From DATJLQ01 sp035509415 (lineage in GTDB: Bacteria > Pseudomonadota > Alphaproteobacteria > JACZXZ01), in the NCBI GenBank assembly GCA_035509415.1, contig DATJLQ010000096.1, positions 1 to 64,000 of the forward strand: a stretch of 64,000 nt of DNA. The letters are read 5' to 3'. The position numbers and the translations under genes are program-made. Every line of letters starts with the position of its first letter. Position 1 is the stretch's first letter. Under the pieces are notes generated by a model. That model saw only the letters and a program-made list of their open reading frames with translations, made no database searches and had not been told where the DNA came from. Shown piece by piece: positions 35,164 to 44,415 of the stretch.

Positions 35164-36033
35164 CTACGCCTCGCCGCCGAAGAAGACTTCCTTGAGACCG
35201 ATCCGGCGCCCCACCACGAGCAAGACGACGGCAATGATCGCCGTGAACGCGACGGCGAGGCATGCGCCATAGGACCAGTTGAACGTCGCCCCGAACTGGT
35301 CGGCGATCATCTCGCCGAACATCAGCCCCGATGGCCCGCCGAGCAGCTTGGGCGTCACGTAGGAGCCCGCCGTGAGAATGAATACCAACATCCCGCCGCC
35401 GACCGTGCCCGAGGCGCTCAACGGAAAGATCACGCGCCAGAAGGTCTCGACCCGGCCGGCGCCCAGATCCGCCGAGGCCTCGAGCAGAGAGCGGTCGATG
35501 CGGTCGAGTGCCAGATAAATCGGGATCACGGCGAACGGGAACCAGACATAGATCAGACCGAGGACGACCGAGAACTGGGTAAACAGGAAACGCTCCGACG
35601 GCGCGGACAGAATGCCGAGCCAGAGCAGGATGGAGTTCAGGACGCCGTTGGTGCCCAGGATCGGATACCAGGCGTAGGTGCGGATCAGGTAGCTGATCCA
35701 ATAGGGCACCAGGATGAGCAGCAGGTAGAAATGGCGGTGGCGCGACTGGCGCGAGGCGACCCAGTACGCCATCGGGTAACCGAGCAAGAGAACGATCGCC
35801 GTCACCTCGATGCCGATCCAGATCGACTTGCCGAGGAGCGACGCGTCGGTGCTCGTGGTCAAGAGATGGCGGTAGTTCCCAAGCGTCGGCACCCAGACGA
35901 TCCCGGCGAACGACGACTTGAAGAACGAGATGAACACGACGAGGAGGGCGGGGACGATCAGGCACGCGCATAGGAGGAGGCCCGCGGGCAGAGCGGAAAG
36001 GGACGGCCAACGCGTCGCCTGTCTCTCCTCCAT
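35164..36033 (-). CDS. ABC transporter permease (PotB class)
   Basis: 289 residues from ATG 36033, with GAGG nine bases upstream; an in-frame TTG at 36072 is less likely. Six membrane segments and the EASADLGAGRVETFWRVIFP loop are typical. It is the first gene after the operator-containing gap 36034-36359 and so probably starts a transcription unit. Confidence 0.9.
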   Translation of the reverse strand: MEERQATRWPSLSALPAGLLLCACLIVPALLVVFISFFKSSFAGIVWVPTLGNYRHLLTTSTDASLLGKSIWIGIEVTAIVLLLGYPMAYWVASRQSRHRHFYLLLILVPYWISYLIRTYAWYPILGTNGVLNSILLWLGILSAPSERFLFTQFSVVLGLIYVWFPFAVIPIYLALDRIDRSLLEASADLGAGRVETFWRVIFPLSASGTVGGGMLVFILTAGSYVTPKLLGGPSGLMFGEMIADQFGATFNWSYGACLAVAFTAIIAVVLLVVGRRIGLKEVFFGGEA

Positions 36034-36118
36034 TCGATCCGGCCTCGCCTCCTGGTTCGGCGCCGCGCGCAAGATTCTTGGTCGGTTTGGCGCGATTTTA
36101 AGCAGCCGCGGCGCTTGC

Positions 36119-36145
36119 GTGTTTCAAATGTTGAAACACCGTTTC
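36119..36145. promoter_or_regulatory. Putative IclR operator: overlapping palindromes
   Basis: GTGTTTCAA (36119-36127) and TTGAAACAC (36131-36139) form a perfect nine-base inverted repeat with a three-base spacer. A second palindrome GAAAC-ACC-GTTTC (36133-36145) overlaps it. The 13-base second site recurs with one difference at 39655-39667, before the molybdoenzyme gene. It lies 88 bases upstream of the first permease start and downstream of the IclR gene. The flanking sequence is AT-rich, as expected of a promoter. Confidence 0.6.
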
Positions 36146-36359
36146 TTTTTTAAAGTATCGATGATTTGCGCCCCGTCGTCAAGGTTCCCCGCCCCACGAC
36201 GGCTTCGGTGCGATAGCGCGCGTCCGCGTCCGGCACTGGATTGCGCGCGTGGCCGAAATCGATCGATGCCGGCCGGGGGGTTCGGCGGCACGGCCGATGA
36301 AATTCGTCAATTTTTCCGACGTGCCGGTTCCTCGCGCATGGAAAGCGCCGAGCTTCGGC
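36146..36359. other. Intergenic sequence downstream of the IclR gene
   Basis: No gene is recognised. Together with the operator region it separates the IclR gene from the transporter unit and probably carries the promoter for the leftward run. Confidence 0.4.
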
Positions 36360-37253
36360 TCAGCGTAGACCTGCGGGCGCGACAGTGCGCCCCTTGCGCG
36401 CGCCCGCTTTCGACCTCGAGGACGAGGGCACGCCACGCCGGCCGCTCGTCGCCCCCTCGCCGTCATGCCAACCCGCGAGCGCGCCGGCGGCTGCGCGGTT
36501 CGCGGGCGATGTGATGAACCCGAGCTCGGCGGAGATTCGGGCCGCCGAAGCGATCACCAGCGGGCTCATGGCACGCAACGCCGATACCGGCAGCCGGTTC
36601 GACGGCCCGGACGCGCCGACCGACGCCACCACGGTGCCGACGCGGTCGCGGATCGGCGCCGCCACGCCGGAAATGCCGATGCGCCATTCGCCGACGTTGA
36701 TCGCATAGCCCTGCTGCCGAACCGTTTCCAATTCGCGGAGGAGCCGCGCGGGCGCGGTGATCGTGCGCGGCGTGAACGCCTTGAGGTTGCGCCCGACGGA
36801 ATCGATGAAGGCGGGCGCCTGGAAGGCGAGAACGCATTTCCCGGTCGAGCCGCAATAAAGGGGGACGCGGCCGCCGATCGGCGTGAAAATCCGCAGCGGG
36901 TGGGCACCGTCGGCTTTGTCGATGTATACGACGTCCTGGCCGTCGGGAATGGCGAGATGCACGGTCTCGCCGGTCTGCCCGGCCAGCTCGCGCAAGATGC
37001 CGGTCGCGATCCGGCTCACGTCGCGCTGGGCAAGGATATGGGTGCCGATCTCCCACAGCTTCATGGTGAGCTCGTAGGTGCCGGCGCGGTCGCCCTGTTT
37101 GACGTAGCCGAGGCGCGCGAGCCCGTTCAGCAGGCGGTGAACGGTCGTCTTGTTGAGGCCGAGCGCCCGGGCCAACTCGCTGACCCCGTGCGGCGGCGGC
37201 TCCCTCGCGAGCGTCTCGATCAATCTGATGGCCTTCGCGATGGTCTTCGACAA
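36360..37253 (-). CDS. IclR-family transcriptional regulator
   Basis: About 297 residues if started at TTG 37253, which has AAGGA eight bases upstream and lies just after the molybdoenzyme stop; a GTG at 37355 would overlap that gene by 65 bases. The winged helix-turn-helix (about 1-60: TIAKAIRLIETLA, GLNKTTVHRLLNGLARLG) is followed by the IclR effector domain to about 240 and a basic low-complexity tail. It lies between two copies of the GAAAC-N3-GTTTC palindrome and is the likely regulator of the whole run. Confidence 0.88.
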   Translation of the reverse strand: MSKTIAKAIRLIETLAREPPPHGVSELARALGLNKTTVHRLLNGLARLGYVKQGDRAGTYELTMKLWEIGTHILAQRDVSRIATGILRELAGQTGETVHLAIPDGQDVVYIDKADGAHPLRIFTPIGGRVPLYCGSTGKCVLAFQAPAFIDSVGRNLKAFTPRTITAPARLLRELETVRQQGYAINVGEWRIGISGVAAPIRDRVGTVVASVGASGPSNRLPVSALRAMSPLVIASAARISAELGFITSPANRAAAGALAGWHDGEGATSGRRGVPSSSRSKAGARKGRTVAPAGLR

Positions 37254-37290
37254 TCGACCGGTCCTTTTGCCGCAGGGTGAGCGCGCCGCC

Positions 37291-39612
37291 CTAGGGGCGT
37301 CGGGGGCGTTGGACGATTTGGGGCGCCCTGTGCGCGTTGACCGCGGGAAGCGCACCCCGGTAGCGCTCGATCTCGACGAGACAACTCTCGGCGATCGTTG
37401 CCTGCGAGAGTTTCGATGCCCCTTTGTCGAGTGTCAAGACGTTGGGGTTTCCATGACACTCGAGCGTGCCGGGCACGCCCGGTTCCAAGGGATCGTACCA
37501 GGCGCCGGTCGAGAGCATCGCGACCCCAGGGCGGATCTTGTCGGTCACGCGCGCACCCGCAAGACAGGCGCCGCGCGCGTTGAAGACGCGCACCACGTCG
37601 TTCTCCCGGATTCCGCGCGGCACCGCATCGGCAGCGCTGATCCAGATCGGCTCGCGGCCCTTGATCTTGCTCCGTTGGCTGACCCGGCCGCCGTCGAGCT
37701 GGCTATGGAGCCGGGTTTTCGGTTGGTTCGAGATCAAATGGAGCGGGTAGCGCTCGGCGAGCGCGCTGCCAAGCCATTCGACCGGCTCCATCCACACGGG
37801 GTGGCCCGGGCAGTCGTCGTAGTCGAAGCCGGCGATCCGCTCGGAAAAAATCTCGATTTTGCCCGACGGAGTCGCGAGCGGGTTCGCGTCCGGGTCGGCA
37901 CGGAATGCGCCGAGCATGTCGAAAGGCGCTTCCGGCACCTCGATCTCGACATGCCCCGCAGCCCAGAACACTTCGAAGTCAGGAAGCTCGACCCCGCTCT
38001 CCGCCGCACCCTGCCGGGCGCGGTCGTAAAGATACCTGAGCCATTCCATCTCCGTGCGCCCTTCGGTGAAGGCGTCACGCACGCCGAGACGGCCGGCAAG
38101 CTCGGCTAGGATGTCGAAATCGCTGCGCGACTCGCCCACCGGCTCGATCGCCTTTTGCATCGCGAGGACGAACCGATCGCGCGAGCAGGCGCCGATATCG
38201 TTGCGCTCAAGCGTCGTGGTCGCCGGGAGCACGATGTCGGCGTGACGCGCCGTCGCGGTCCACCAGGCTTCGTGCACGACGATCGTCTCCGGCCGGCGCC
38301 ACGCCTCGATCAGCCGGTTGAGGTCCTGGTGATGGTGGAACGGGTTGCCGCCCGCCCAATAGACCATCCGGATATCCGGATAACGGCGCTTTTCGCCGTT
38401 GAAGTCGTACGGCTCGTTCGGATGCAGGAGCATATCCGTGAGGCGCGAGACGGGAATGTAGCTCCCGGTCTTGTTCGGCCCCGGCCGCAGGTTGGGGACC
38501 GGAAGGACGCGCCGAGGATAGCCCATCGCCGCGGTCGAGCCGTAGCCGAAGCCGAAACCGCCGCCCGGCAGGCCGATCTGGCCCAGCATCGCCGCGAGCA
38601 CGATCGTCATCCAATACGGCTGCTCGCCGTGATCGCAGCGCTGCACCGACCAGCTCGGCGCGACCATGGTTCGGCTCCGCGCCATGCGCCGCGCAAGATC
38701 GATGATCACGCCCGGCTCGAGCGCGGCGATCCGCCCGGCCCAATGGGCGTCCTTCGGAACTCCATCGGTCTCGCCCATGAGATAGGCGCGAAAGCGCTCG
38801 AACCCGACCGTATAGCGATCGAGAAACGCGCGGTCGTGGAGATTCTCGCGCACCAAGCTGTGCGCCAGGCCGAGCATGATGGCCGCGTCGGTGTTCGGCC
38901 GCGCCGCGTGCCATTCCCCGTCCATGAACGCCGGCAGATCCTCGCGGATCGGGCTGATCACGACGGTCTTCAATCCGCGCTCGGTCAGCCGGCGTAGCCA
39001 CCGCTCCGTCGCGTGGTCTCCGAGCCCGCCCGATTCGATCTGGACGTTCTTGAGCGGCACGCCGCCGAAAGAGACCAGAAGCTCGGTGTTGTCCGCCATG
39101 CTGTCATAGGTCGTGAGCGGTCCGTCGACCGAATCCAGATTGCCGATCACGTGCAGGAGGATCGTCATGCCCGCGCCGTAGCTGTAGTTCAGGATTTGTC
39201 GCGTGCAGCCGCCGAACGCGTCGAGGCACCGTTGCAGCTGGGTCCGCGCATGGTGGAACCGGCCCGCGCTCGCCCAACCGTACGAGCCGCCGAAAATGGA
39301 CGCAGTGCCATGGTCGCGCTTGACGCGGACGAGCTCGGCCGCGACGAGATCGAGCGCCTCGTTCCAAGAGACAGGGACGAACGGGTCGACGCCCCGCTTG
39401 GCGCGATCGCTGTTCTTCCCGGCCTCGAGCCAGCCGGCGCGCACCATCGGCCGGGCAACGCGGTCGTCGGCATAGGCGACGTCGGCCATCGACTCGATGA
39501 GCGGCGACGGGGACGTGTCCTTCCGGAACGGCCGGATGCGCGCGATCCGGCCGCCCTCGACCTCGACTTCGTAAGCGCCCCAATGGGACGCGGTATGGAC
39601 GGTCCGGGACAT
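37291..39612 (-). CDS. Molybdopterin oxidoreductase, biotin sulfoxide reductase (BisC)/DMSO reductase type
   Basis: 773 residues, collinear with BisC from the N-terminal AHWG-type start (ASHWGAYEVEVEGG) to the C-terminal dinucleotide-binding domain. The Mo-ligating Ser is in GSYGWAS near residue 114, and there is no N-terminal Cys motif, so no iron-sulfur cluster. No Tat or Sec signal is seen; like BisC it should be cytoplasmic. BisC-class enzymes reduce biotin sulfoxide and free methionine sulfoxide. ATG 39612 has AGAGGAG upstream and a palindrome 43 bases before it. In context it would return an S-oxide to the thioether before C-S cleavage. Confidence 0.9.
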   Translation of the reverse strand: MSRTVHTASHWGAYEVEVEGGRIARIRPFRKDTSPSPLIESMADVAYADDRVARPMVRAGWLEAGKNSDRAKRGVDPFVPVSWNEALDLVAAELVRVKRDHGTASIFGGSYGWASAGRFHHARTQLQRCLDAFGGCTRQILNYSYGAGMTILLHVIGNLDSVDGPLTTYDSMADNTELLVSFGGVPLKNVQIESGGLGDHATERWLRRLTERGLKTVVISPIREDLPAFMDGEWHAARPNTDAAIMLGLAHSLVRENLHDRAFLDRYTVGFERFRAYLMGETDGVPKDAHWAGRIAALEPGVIIDLARRMARSRTMVAPSWSVQRCDHGEQPYWMTIVLAAMLGQIGLPGGGFGFGYGSTAAMGYPRRVLPVPNLRPGPNKTGSYIPVSRLTDMLLHPNEPYDFNGEKRRYPDIRMVYWAGGNPFHHHQDLNRLIEAWRRPETIVVHEAWWTATARHADIVLPATTTLERNDIGACSRDRFVLAMQKAIEPVGESRSDFDILAELAGRLGVRDAFTEGRTEMEWLRYLYDRARQGAAESGVELPDFEVFWAAGHVEIEVPEAPFDMLGAFRADPDANPLATPSGKIEIFSERIAGFDYDDCPGHPVWMEPVEWLGSALAERYPLHLISNQPKTRLHSQLDGGRVSQRSKIKGREPIWISAADAVPRGIRENDVVRVFNARGACLAGARVTDKIRPGVAMLSTGAWYDPLEPGVPGTLECHGNPNVLTLDKGASKLSQATIAESCLVEIERYRGALPAVNAHRAPQIVQRPRRP

Positions 39613-39654
39613 GGCTCCTCTCGGCGCGCCGTTCGAGTTCGGCGTTCAGAATGA

Positions 39655-39667
39655 GAAACGCCGTTTC
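39655..39667. promoter_or_regulatory. Putative IclR operator, second copy (GAAAC-N3-GTTTC)
   Basis: GAAACGCCGTTTC at 39655-39667 differs from the copy at 36133-36145 in one central base. It lies 43 bases upstream of the molybdoenzyme start, in an AT-richer stretch (AAAATTTAG follows). Placement suits repression or activation by the IclR protein encoded at 36360-37253. Confidence 0.6.
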
Positions 39668-39723
39668 GAAAATTTAGCAGCGCAGGGCGCGCGGTCAAGC
39701 GCCTTCGGAACCGGCGCTCCGGC

Positions 39724-41010
39724 TCAGCCCGCGAAATGGCGCGGCAGCCAGAGGGAGAGCGCCGGAATGTAGGTCACGAAGATGAGGGTCACGATGCCGA
39801 GGGCGATGAAGGGCGCCAGGGCCCTCACCTGACGCTCGAACGGGATGCCGGCCATGCGCGAGGCGACAAGCGCCGAGGCCCCCACCGGGGGCAGCAGCAC
39901 GCCGATCTGGAGATTGACGATCATCACGATGCCGAAATGGATCAGGTCGATGTTGAGGCTCTTGATCAGCGGCAGCAGGATCGAGCAGCCGAGCAGGATG
40001 GACGCGGCCGGCTCCAGGAACATTCCGAACGCCAGCAGCAGCAGGTTGATCATGAGCAGCGTCTCGTCGCGGCCGAAACCGTGCATGGACGATACAATCA
40101 GCTGAGGCAGCTGGCTGCGCGCGAGCACCCAGCTGAGAAGGCTGGAGCCGCCTATCAGGATCATCACCACGCCGGTATCGATCGCGGTACGGTGGAAGGC
40201 GCGTGCAAGCGCGCGCCACGGCATGCGCCCGAGAATCAGGCCGCGTACCATCGCGTAGATCAGCGCGTAGAGCGCCGCGGCGCCGGCCGACTCGGTGAGC
40301 GTGAAGACGCCCCACACGACGCCCGCGACGATGAGCGCCGGGATCACGAGGGCGGGCAACGCCCCGACGAGTGCCGCGGCCGCGCGCCCGAGACTGAAGG
40401 TCTCGCTGATCGAGCCGTAGCTGTGGCGCTTGGACAGCCAGAACGCCACCCCGCCGCACACGATCGAGAGGATCAATCCCGGCACGATGCCGGCGACGAA
40501 GAGCTGGGCCACCGACTGCTCCGCCGCGAAGCCGTAAAGGATCATGAGGATGCTCGGCGGAATGATCGGCCCGACGATGTTCGCGGCCGCCGTGACCGCG
40601 CCCGCGAAGGCGGGCGGATAACCCTCCTCTATCATCGCCGGGATCATGATCGAGCCGACCGCGGCCGTGTCCGCGAGGCACGAGCCCGAGATGCCGGCGA
40701 AGAGTGTCGAGGCGGCGACGTTGCCGATGGCGAGCGAGCCGCGCACATGGCCGATGAGCGAGGTCGCGAAGCGCACCAGCGCGCTGGTGACACCGCCCAC
40801 CGTCATCAGATTCGCCATCAACAGGAATAGCGGGATCGCCACCAGCGGAAACGAGTTGATGCCCTGGAAGAATTGCAGCGCCACGATCGACCAGCTCGGC
40901 ACGCCGAGGAGCAGCAGGCCCAGCAGCGACGCGAGACCGATGCCGACGAACAGCGGCACCCCCAGCAGCAACAGGGCGACGAAGGTCGCGAGGGTGGCGA
41001 CGCCGATCAC
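39724..41010 (-). CDS. TRAP transporter large permease (DctM)
   Basis: 428 residues from GTG 41010, overlapping the DctQ stop (GTGA). Around a dozen hydrophobic segments are present, with the family motifs AIPLFLLMANLM, AGISGSCLADTAAVGSIMIP and IVGPIIPPSI. It is the sodium-coupled translocation subunit for the periplasmic DctP-bound acid. Confidence 0.93.
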   Translation of the reverse strand: MIGVATLATFVALLLLGVPLFVGIGLASLLGLLLLGVPSWSIVALQFFQGINSFPLVAIPLFLLMANLMTVGGVTSALVRFATSLIGHVRGSLAIGNVAASTLFAGISGSCLADTAAVGSIMIPAMIEEGYPPAFAGAVTAAANIVGPIIPPSILMILYGFAAEQSVAQLFVAGIVPGLILSIVCGGVAFWLSKRHSYGSISETFSLGRAAAALVGALPALVIPALIVAGVVWGVFTLTESAGAAALYALIYAMVRGLILGRMPWRALARAFHRTAIDTGVVMILIGGSSLLSWVLARSQLPQLIVSSMHGFGRDETLLMINLLLLAFGMFLEPAASILLGCSILLPLIKSLNIDLIHFGIVMIVNLQIGVLLPPVGASALVASRMAGIPFERQVRALAPFIALGIVTLIFVTYIPALSLWLPRHFAG

Positions 41011-41486
41011 GCTTCCTCGCCCCCGAACCAGATGGCGGCGATCTGCTCGAGGGAGAAGAGCACCATGAGCGCGCCGGCGATGACCGAGACCGAGTAGAAC
41101 TGCGCCCAGCTCACGTCGATCGGCAATCCTTCCACCTGGGTCGTGCGCGTGACCGCCATCAGCGTGAAGCCCGCATAGCCGAGCATGAGCGCGAACAGCA
41201 GCGACGCGAGGTGACAGAAGGTCATCACGCACTTCCTGGCCGTGCCGCGCAGCATCGTCCAGAAGAAGCGCACCTCCAGATTCTCGTCGCGGCGCACCGC
41301 CGCCGTCGCGGCGAGGAAAGTGAGCCAGGCGAGGGCGCAGGAGGCGACGGTGTCGGACCAAGTGGTCGCGTCGTCGAACACGTAGCGCATGACGACTTGA
41401 ACCGACACCGAGACGAGGCATACCGCCACCAGCGCCGCGCTCACCGCGTCGAGCGTCCGCTCGATGCCCTTGAAGAGCCGGCGCAT
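41007..41486 (-). CDS. TRAP transporter small permease (DctQ)
   Basis: 159 residues with four membrane spans, starting at ATG 41486. The DctQ pattern (VSVQVVMRYVFDDATTWSD; LTFLAATAAVRRDENLEV) is clear. It is translationally coupled to DctM. Confidence 0.9.
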   Translation of the reverse strand: MRRLFKGIERTLDAVSAALVAVCLVSVSVQVVMRYVFDDATTWSDTVASCALAWLTFLAATAAVRRDENLEVRFFWTMLRGTARKCVMTFCHLASLLFALMLGYAGFTLMAVTRTTQVEGLPIDVSWAQFYSVSVIAGALMVLFSLEQIAAIWFGGEEA

Positions 41487-41512
41487 CCTCGCCTGCCGCA
41501 CCCCGCGCACGT

Positions 41513-42484
41513 CTACCGGCCGCTGAGGATTTGCGCCCACTTCCAGACGTCGGGCAGCTCCGTCCTGAGCGGCTCCTCCATGGCGCGCATCTGCTCGACC
41601 GAGACGGCGGGCTCGACGAACTTGACGCCCTTGGCCTTGAACGCGGCGATCAGCTTTGCCTCGTCGGCCTTGGTCGTATCGCCGTAGTATTTCGACGCCT
41701 CCTCGGCCGCGCGGATGAAAGCCGCCTTGCTCTTGGGCTTGAGACTGTCGACGAAGGGGCCGTAGGTCAGGAACATCTTGGGCGACAGCACATGCCCGGT
41801 CATCACCACGGTCTTCGCCACGTCCTCGATCGAGAGCGCTGCCATGTCGGTGATCGCGCCTTCGATGCCCTCGACCACGTTCTGCTGCATGGCCGAGAAG
41901 GTTTCCGCGATGTTCATCGGCACCGGACTCAGGCCGAGCAGCTTCAGCTGATCGACGTAGATCGCGGTGCCAGGCACGCGAATCTTCATGCCCTTGAGGT
42001 CGGCGAGAGATTTCGCGTCGCGCGTCGTGTAGATCCAGCGCGGCACGTTCCAGGACGGCGCGAGCATCAGGTACCCGCTGCGCTTTTCGACCTCGGCGAC
42101 GAGGGCCTTGCCGCCCGGTCCCCGCCACGCCTTGAGCATCTCGTCCGCGTTCTTGAACAGGAACGGCCACGAATTCGCCGTCACGATCGGGACCTGCTGG
42201 CCGAGCGCATCGGGTTGGATGAACATGACGTTGACCAGGCCGACCTTCATCTGGGTCGCCATGGTGGCGAAGGTGCCGAGCTGGCTGTTGAAGTAGAGCT
42301 GCACCTGGAGCTCGCCGTCGCTGTACGTCTCGGCGCGCTTCTTGAAGAGCTCGAGCGTGCGTCCTACCACGCTCGTGGCGCTGCTCGTATCGCCGACGAT
42401 CACCTTCGTGGCCGCGTGCGAAGCGCTGGCGAGCGCCATACTCGCCGCGAGGCTGAGCGCGAACAGTATCCGATTGACGGTCAT
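41513..42484 (-). CDS. TRAP transporter solute-binding protein (DctP)
   Basis: 323 residues from ATG 42484; the GGGAGG lies six bases before this ATG but touches the alternative ATG at 42490. A Sec leader (LFALSLAASMALASASHA) is followed by the DctP fold, with the carboxylate-binding arginine expected in LKGMKIRVPG. Ligands are usually C4-dicarboxylates, keto- or hydroxy-acids; the neighbouring hydratase and aldolase favour a branched hydroxy-diacid. Confidence 0.92.
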   Translation of the reverse strand: MTVNRILFALSLAASMALASASHAATKVIVGDTSSATSVVGRTLELFKKRAETYSDGELQVQLYFNSQLGTFATMATQMKVGLVNVMFIQPDALGQQVPIVTANSWPFLFKNADEMLKAWRGPGGKALVAEVEKRSGYLMLAPSWNVPRWIYTTRDAKSLADLKGMKIRVPGTAIYVDQLKLLGLSPVPMNIAETFSAMQQNVVEGIEGAITDMAALSIEDVAKTVVMTGHVLSPKMFLTYGPFVDSLKPKSKAAFIRAAEEASKYYGDTTKADEAKLIAAFKAKGVKFVEPAVSVEQMRAMEEPLRTELPDVWKWAQILSGR

Positions 42485-42571
42485 GGGCATCCTCCCAATT
42501 TTGTTGTGATGCGCCGGCCGATGCCGTGCGCGTCGTGAAGATGGTCGGCGTTCTATGCCGGGCGATCGCCG

Positions 42572-43111
42572 CTAGGCGGCCGCGATGCGGCCCTCGGCGC
42601 GCAGCTTGGCGATGCGCTGCGCCACCATCGGCCTCCAGCCGCCGAGCGCAATGGTCTCGAGCAGGGTCGCGGGCAGCGGCTCGTAGCGGTGCTTGGTGCC
42701 GCGCGTGAGGTTCTCGAACGAGCCGGTCGCGAAATCGACCCGGAGCTCGTCGCCGGTCTCGCATTCCTTCGTGACGCCGTCGCAATGGGGCAGGATCGGC
42801 AGGCCCGCGTTGACCGCGTTGCGATACGAGCCGCGCGGGATCGATTCCACGACCGCGCCGAGGCTGAGTGCCGCGATCCCGAGCAGGCCCTGGATGTGCG
42901 GGTTGCCCTGGGCGAAGCGCCGGCCGGCGACGACGATGTCGCGGGGCGAAACCTTCTTCGGGAAATCCGGGTCGATCCCGCACATGCAGAACTCGCGCAA
43001 GATCTCGGGCCGCGTCTCGCGCTGGAGCGCGAATTCCTTCTTGGTGAGATCGGCATCGACCGCGAGGTTGTCGCCGAATTTCCAGCAGCGTCCGTGATAA
43101 ATCCAGTCCAT
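42572..43111 (-). CDS. Aconitase-superfamily hydratase, small subunit (LeuD-like)
   Basis: 179 residues from ATG 43111, the swivelling-domain subunit. The substrate loop is PRDIVVAGRRFAQGNPH, close to the LeuD/homoaconitase type. It follows the large subunit by eight bases. Relatives include isopropylmalate, citraconate/maleate and 2,3-dimethylmalate dehydratases. A catabolic version is likely given the TRAP importer and RraA-like partner. Confidence 0.88.
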   Translation of the reverse strand: MDWIYHGRCWKFGDNLAVDADLTKKEFALQRETRPEILREFCMCGIDPDFPKKVSPRDIVVAGRRFAQGNPHIQGLLGIAALSLGAVVESIPRGSYRNAVNAGLPILPHCDGVTKECETGDELRVDFATGSFENLTRGTKHRYEPLPATLLETIALGGWRPMVAQRIAKLRAEGRIAAA

Positions 43112-43119
43112 GGCTTCCC

Positions 43120-44376
43120 TCAGAGATATTTGCGTGGATCGCTGATCTCGCCCGCGACGGCGGAGGCGGCGACCGTGAAGGGCGAGGCGAGATAGACGTC
43201 CGCCTTGGTGGTGCCGAGGCGGCCCGGATCGTTGCGCGTGCCCGTGTTGATCGAGACTTCGCCGGGCGCGATGGGCGCGATGCGCCCGCCGGCGCACGGG
43301 CCGCAGCCGGGTGCGGTCATCACGGCGCCGCTCTCGAGGAAGATGTTAAGCAGCCCCTCCTGCCCCGCGCGCTGGGCGATTTCCTGGGTCGCGGGCGTGA
43401 TGAAGAGGCGCACCTCGGGATGGATCTTGCGCCCGCGCAGGATCCGCGCCGCGTCGCGCATATCCTCGATCGAGCCGTTGGCGCAGGAGCCGATGAAGGC
43501 ATGGTTCACGCGCACGCCCGCGACGCTCGACACGCCGACCACGTTGTCGGGCCGCGGCGGCGCCGCGACCTGCGGCTCCATGAGGCCGAGATCGTAGTCG
43601 TAGACGGCCTTGAACGTGGCATCCGGATCGCTCTTCTCGGCCGCGATCGGCCCCTTGAGCCGCGGCGCCAGCCAGGCCTTCGTGACCTCGTCGACCTCGA
43701 CCAGGGCCGACTTGGCGCCCATCTCGAGCGGGCTGTTGCAGAGCGTCATGCGGCCCGCGAAGTTCACGTCCTTGAGCGCGGGCCCGCCATACTCGACCAC
43801 CGCGTAATCGAGATTGTCCTCGCCGATGTCGACGATCATGCGCTGGGACACGTCGCGGATGGCCATGCCCGGCTTGAGGGCGCCCGTAAGATTGACCCGC
43901 ACCGTCTCCGGGACGCGGATCCAGACCGAGCCGCAGGCGAGCACCTCGGGGATTTCGAACACCACCGCGATGCCGAGGGCGCCGACCGCGCCGTAATTGG
44001 TGACGTGGGTGTCGTAGGCGAGGACGAACATGCCGGGGCGGACGAAGCCCATCTCCATCGGGAAGACGTGGCCGTGGCCGCCGCGGCCGGCGTCGAAGAA
44101 GCGCTCGATGCCGTATTTCTTCACGATCTCGCGCACCGCCTTCTGGCGCTCCGCCGACTGGGGACTGAGCGCCACCGGTTCGTGGTCGGTCGAGATCAGC
44201 ACGCGCTTGGGATCGTAGAGCGCGGTCACGCCGAGCTCCTTGAGCGCCTTGTCGAAATTGACCACGTACCAGTCGTGGACCGTCATCAGATCCGGCTCCG
44301 GATAGACGGTCTCGCCCGCCTTGACCGGGCGGCCCGCCGCCCGCGACAGGATCTTTTCCGTGAGTGTCTGTCCCAT
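43120..44376 (-). CDS. Aconitase-superfamily hydratase, large subunit (LeuC-like)
   Basis: 418 residues from ATG 44376; AGAGGA lies six bases upstream, and MGQTLTEKIL is the usual family start, so ATG 44382 is rejected. [4Fe-4S] ligands are C298 (IGSCANG), C358 and C361 (APGCGPCAGG). The 420-residue form is that of the archaeal-type LeuC and of 2,3-dimethylmalate dehydratase. With the small subunit it would (de)hydrate a hydroxy-diacid. Confidence 0.9.
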   Translation of the reverse strand: MGQTLTEKILSRAAGRPVKAGETVYPEPDLMTVHDWYVVNFDKALKELGVTALYDPKRVLISTDHEPVALSPQSAERQKAVREIVKKYGIERFFDAGRGGHGHVFPMEMGFVRPGMFVLAYDTHVTNYGAVGALGIAVVFEIPEVLACGSVWIRVPETVRVNLTGALKPGMAIRDVSQRMIVDIGEDNLDYAVVEYGGPALKDVNFAGRMTLCNSPLEMGAKSALVEVDEVTKAWLAPRLKGPIAAEKSDPDATFKAVYDYDLGLMEPQVAAPPRPDNVVGVSSVAGVRVNHAFIGSCANGSIEDMRDAARILRGRKIHPEVRLFITPATQEIAQRAGQEGLLNIFLESGAVMTAPGCGPCAGGRIAPIAPGEVSINTGTRNDPGRLGTTKADVYLASPFTVAASAVAGEISDPRKYL

Positions 44377-44415
44377 ATCCATTCCTCTCTTCGATCGGGC
44401 GCGCCGCCCGAATTC

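Noticed and set aside
33183..36033. Calling the importer a polyamine transporter
   Set aside because: The class is used for many ligands, and the operon content points to another substrate.
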